Below the pieces are notes generated by a model that saw only the letters and a program-made list of their open reading frames with translations, was not told where the DNA came from and did not search any database. This document shows, piece after piece, positions 7,553-8,401 of a DNA stretch of 8,401 bases (the first letter of the stretch is position 1; each line of letters starts with the position of its first letter). Both the position numbers and the translations under genes were made by a program. This DNA is from Clostridium sp. CAG:253 (GTDB lineage: Bacteria > Bacillota > Clostridia > Lachnospirales > Lachnospiraceae), in contig FR887261.1 of NCBI GenBank assembly GCA_000436755.1, positions 6,674-15,074 on the forward strand, read 5' to 3'.

Positions 7553-7584
7553 CCCCACTGGAATACCGAAACAGTGTTATTTAA
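7526..7584 (+). other. Frameshift site and orphaned C-terminal tail of the AraC regulator
   Basis: The A-run 7526-7530 is followed, one frame away from the gene, by 18 codons encoding the conserved AraC ending with TPLEYR, then TAA (7582-7584). With one extra A the gene would run 6758-7584 and encode about 275 residues. Confidence 0.8.
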
Positions 7585-7587
7585 TTA

Positions 7588-7649
7588 CTATAATTATAGC
7601 TTCAATTCTCAAACCAACTTATTAACTTCATATTTTATTCATTTGGAGG
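7588..7649 (+). promoter_or_regulatory. Palindrome and ribosome binding site ahead of the GH2 remnant
   Basis: CTATAATTATAG (7588-7599) is a perfect 12-bp palindrome containing TATAAT, which might serve as a -10 or a binding site; no convincing -35 is seen. GGAGG (7645-7649) lies 7 nt before the ATG at 7657 and shows that this was once a translated gene. Confidence 0.35.
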
Positions 7650-7656
7650 TATTATT

Positions 7657-8025
7657 ATGCGACTAAAAACTCTTATCAAAAAAACCAGTGCCATATTATT
7701 ATAATCTGCTTTGAGCTTGTCACTTTTTTCAAATCCTAATAATTAGTGTCTGCTGATTGACACTAATTATGATTCTGCTTCGGCTGATTTTGACTTAACC
7801 ATACAGAATAATTCAACTGTTTCCGTTGATAATATGGCTGCGCAGGTTGCACTTTATGACAATAACGAAAAGCTTGTGACAACCTCAGATGCTCCAATCA
7901 ATACCATTGCATCTGACGAAAAACAAACTTCTACTGTGACAATCACAATAAAACAACCGAAATTATGGGATTGTGATAACCCAAATCTTTATACTGCCGT
8001 CATATCTTTATATGACAAAAAAACC
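7657..8025 (+). pseudogene. Remnant of a secreted GH2 glycoside hydrolase (beta-galactosidase-like)
   Basis: With its RBS intact, the frame begins as a signal peptide (MRLKTLIKKTSAILL, stop, SALSLSLF) but carries TAA at 7702-7704 and TAG at 7744-7746. From about 7780 the same frame encodes one Ig-like beta-sandwich domain of the GH2 type: IQNNSTVSVDNMAAQVALYD, then the hallmark PKLWDCDNPNLYTAVISLYD. In intact GH2 enzymes a sugar-binding domain of roughly 200 residues precedes this module and a TIM-barrel catalytic domain follows it; both are absent. The gene was therefore reduced by an internal deletion and cut off near 8023, where unrelated DNA begins. An open frame from ATG 7834 continues to 8097, but its last part is not GH2. 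No working enzyme is possible. The neighbouring AraC gene was presumably its regulator. Confidence 0.75.
7739..7770. repeat. Perfect 12-bp inverted repeat inside the GH2 remnant
   Basis: ATAATTAGTGTC (7739-7750) and GACACTAATTAT (7759-7770) are perfect reverse complements around an 8-nt loop. The repeat lies exactly between the broken signal peptide and the surviving Ig-like domain, and its left arm supplies the TAG stop. It may be a deletion or excision scar. It lacks a T-run on either side, so it is a poor terminator. Confidence 0.7.
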
Positions 8026-8190
8026 TTTTTTCTTGAACCGGCTCTTTTTCCGCCGTTTCATTTTTTCTGTCTTAGCCATTTCTCTGGCTTTCTTTAACAT
8101 TCGCTGTTTGGAACGATAATCCAGACTTTCGAACACACGCTTTGCCGGTTCACTTAATGATTCAATGACCTCTTTATCAAGATGATCCAT
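8008..8190 (-). CDS. Small basic protein of unknown function, 3' end probably chimeric
   Basis: These 60 residues begin with an acidic helical part (MDHLDKEVIESLSEPAKRVFESL) and become strongly basic (KKAREMAKTEKMKRRKKSRFKKK). That suggests nucleic-acid binding, but I do not recognise the family. The start is supported by GGAGGTG (8198-8204) at suitable spacing. The final residues GFFVI and the TAA are encoded by DNA that, on the other strand, is GH2 sequence. The original C terminus was therefore probably lost when the two DNAs were joined. It is transcribed away from the short RNA at 8282. It may belong to a mobile or acquired segment extending beyond the right edge. An artefact is possible, but the good RBS argues for a real gene. 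Confidence 0.5.
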   Translation of the reverse strand: MDHLDKEVIESLSEPAKRVFESLDYRSKQRMLKKAREMAKTEKMKRRKKSRFKKKGFFVI

Positions 8191-8246
8191 TCGCTGCCAC
8201 CTCCAATTATATTCAGTGGGCTGTATGTATGCTTTTGATTTTTCTG

Positions 8247-8275
8247 TTGAATGTTTTGGGGAAATATGATATATT
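8247..8275 (+). promoter_or_regulatory. Strong extended -10 promoter for a short RNA
   Basis: TTGAAT (8247-8252), a spacer of exactly 17 bp, and TATATT (8270-8275) preceded by TG (8267-8268) make this the best-matching promoter in the window. Transcription should start at about 8282. No long reading frame begins downstream within the window. Confidence 0.7.
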
Positions 8276-8281
8276 GATATT

Positions 8282-8387
8282 AGAAAAGGAAAGTACCCAC
8301 TCCAAAGTGGATGCTCCCAGATGGTTTTTAAATGTCCTTACGGACACCGCCTATCCTGTTTGCCGACAGGATAGGCATTTTTATTTT
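8282..8387 (+). ncRNA. Candidate structured small RNA or attenuator leader
   Basis: From the predicted start to the T-tail this is about 105 nt. It holds three hairpins: CCACT-ccaa-AGTGG (8297-8310), TGTCC-ttac-GGACA (8333-8346), and the terminator stem at 8349-8376. A 17-codon frame (8321-8374, MVFKCPYGHRLSCLPTG) spans the second and third hairpins, the layout of a leader peptide controlling termination. However, its Shine-Dalgarno is weak. A shorter frame, MLPDGF, is at 8311-8331. It could be a stand-alone sRNA or the attenuated leader of a gene past the right edge. It matches no riboswitch or T-box signature I can recognise. Confidence 0.55.
8349..8387 (+). terminator. Intrinsic terminator ending the short RNA
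   Basis: GCCTATCCTG (8349-8358) pairs perfectly with CAGGATAGGC (8367-8376) around an 8-nt loop, followed by ATTTTTATTTT. This is the strongest hairpin in the window. Confidence 0.88.
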
Positions 8388-8401
8388 CGCTTGTTTCTCT
8401 T

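Noticed and set aside
7834..8097. Independent 87-residue protein starting at ATG 7834
   Set aside because: The ATG is an internal Met of the GH2 Ig-like domain without an RBS, and the last third crosses the joint into unrelated DNA.
8206..8211. TATAAT on the minus strand as promoter of the small basic gene
   Set aside because: It lies only 1-2 nt before the Shine-Dalgarno sequence, so transcription would start inside or after the RBS.
8008..8401. Right-hand segment as an IS200/IS605-type element with guide RNA, or as a type I toxin-antitoxin pair
   Set aside because: No transposase, TnpB or hydrophobic toxin peptide is visible in the window; the structure alone is not enough.

Overview
The window looks like a low-GC (mid-30s % by eye) Gram-positive anaerobe, most likely a Lachnospiraceae-type Clostridium. 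The clues are codon use rich in A and T, strong AGGAGG ribosome binding sites, extended -10 (TGnTATAAT-like) promoters, chemosensory proteins of the Clostridia type, and a Hanks-type kinase followed by a small helix-turn-helix gene. The species cannot be named from this sequence alone.

Left part (2-3964, minus strand). There are two intact, separately transcribed sensory genes. One is a membrane HD-GYP cyclic-di-GMP phosphodiesterase with a periplasm-type dCache sensor and, unusually, a receiver domain at its C terminus. The other is a methyl-accepting chemotaxis protein with a single sCache_2 sensor. A good minus-strand terminator lies between them, and each has an extended -10 promoter.

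Middle (4215-6609, plus strand). A transmembrane Ser/Thr kinase gene is followed 21 bp later by a small XRE-like HTH gene, and a terminator overlaps that gene's stop codon. The kinase is split by one in-frame TGA (4833-4835). Read through, it would be a 644-residue protein with a cytoplasmic kinase domain, one membrane segment, a Lys/Thr-rich stalk and an ectodomain of two X2/Ig-like units instead of PASTA repeats. The kinase plus HTH pair is the best candidate for a poorly described signalling module.

Right part (6758-8401). An AraC-family regulator has lost its last helix to a one-base deletion in an A-run. It is followed by the wreck of a secreted GH2 (beta-galactosidase-like) gene: a signal peptide broken by a stop, a perfect 12-bp inverted repeat at an apparent internal deletion, and one leftover Ig-like domain. 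That fragment stops abruptly near 8023, where unrelated DNA starts. The new DNA carries a small basic protein gene on the minus strand and, divergent from it, a strong promoter driving a short RNA. This RNA has three hairpins, the last an intrinsic terminator, and a possible 17-codon leader peptide, so it may be an sRNA or an attenuator for a gene beyond the right edge.

Overall, the chemosensory genes on the left are intact, while three successive genes on the right carry disruptive changes. This is either an accessory region in decay or, for the two single-base changes, possible sequence error.
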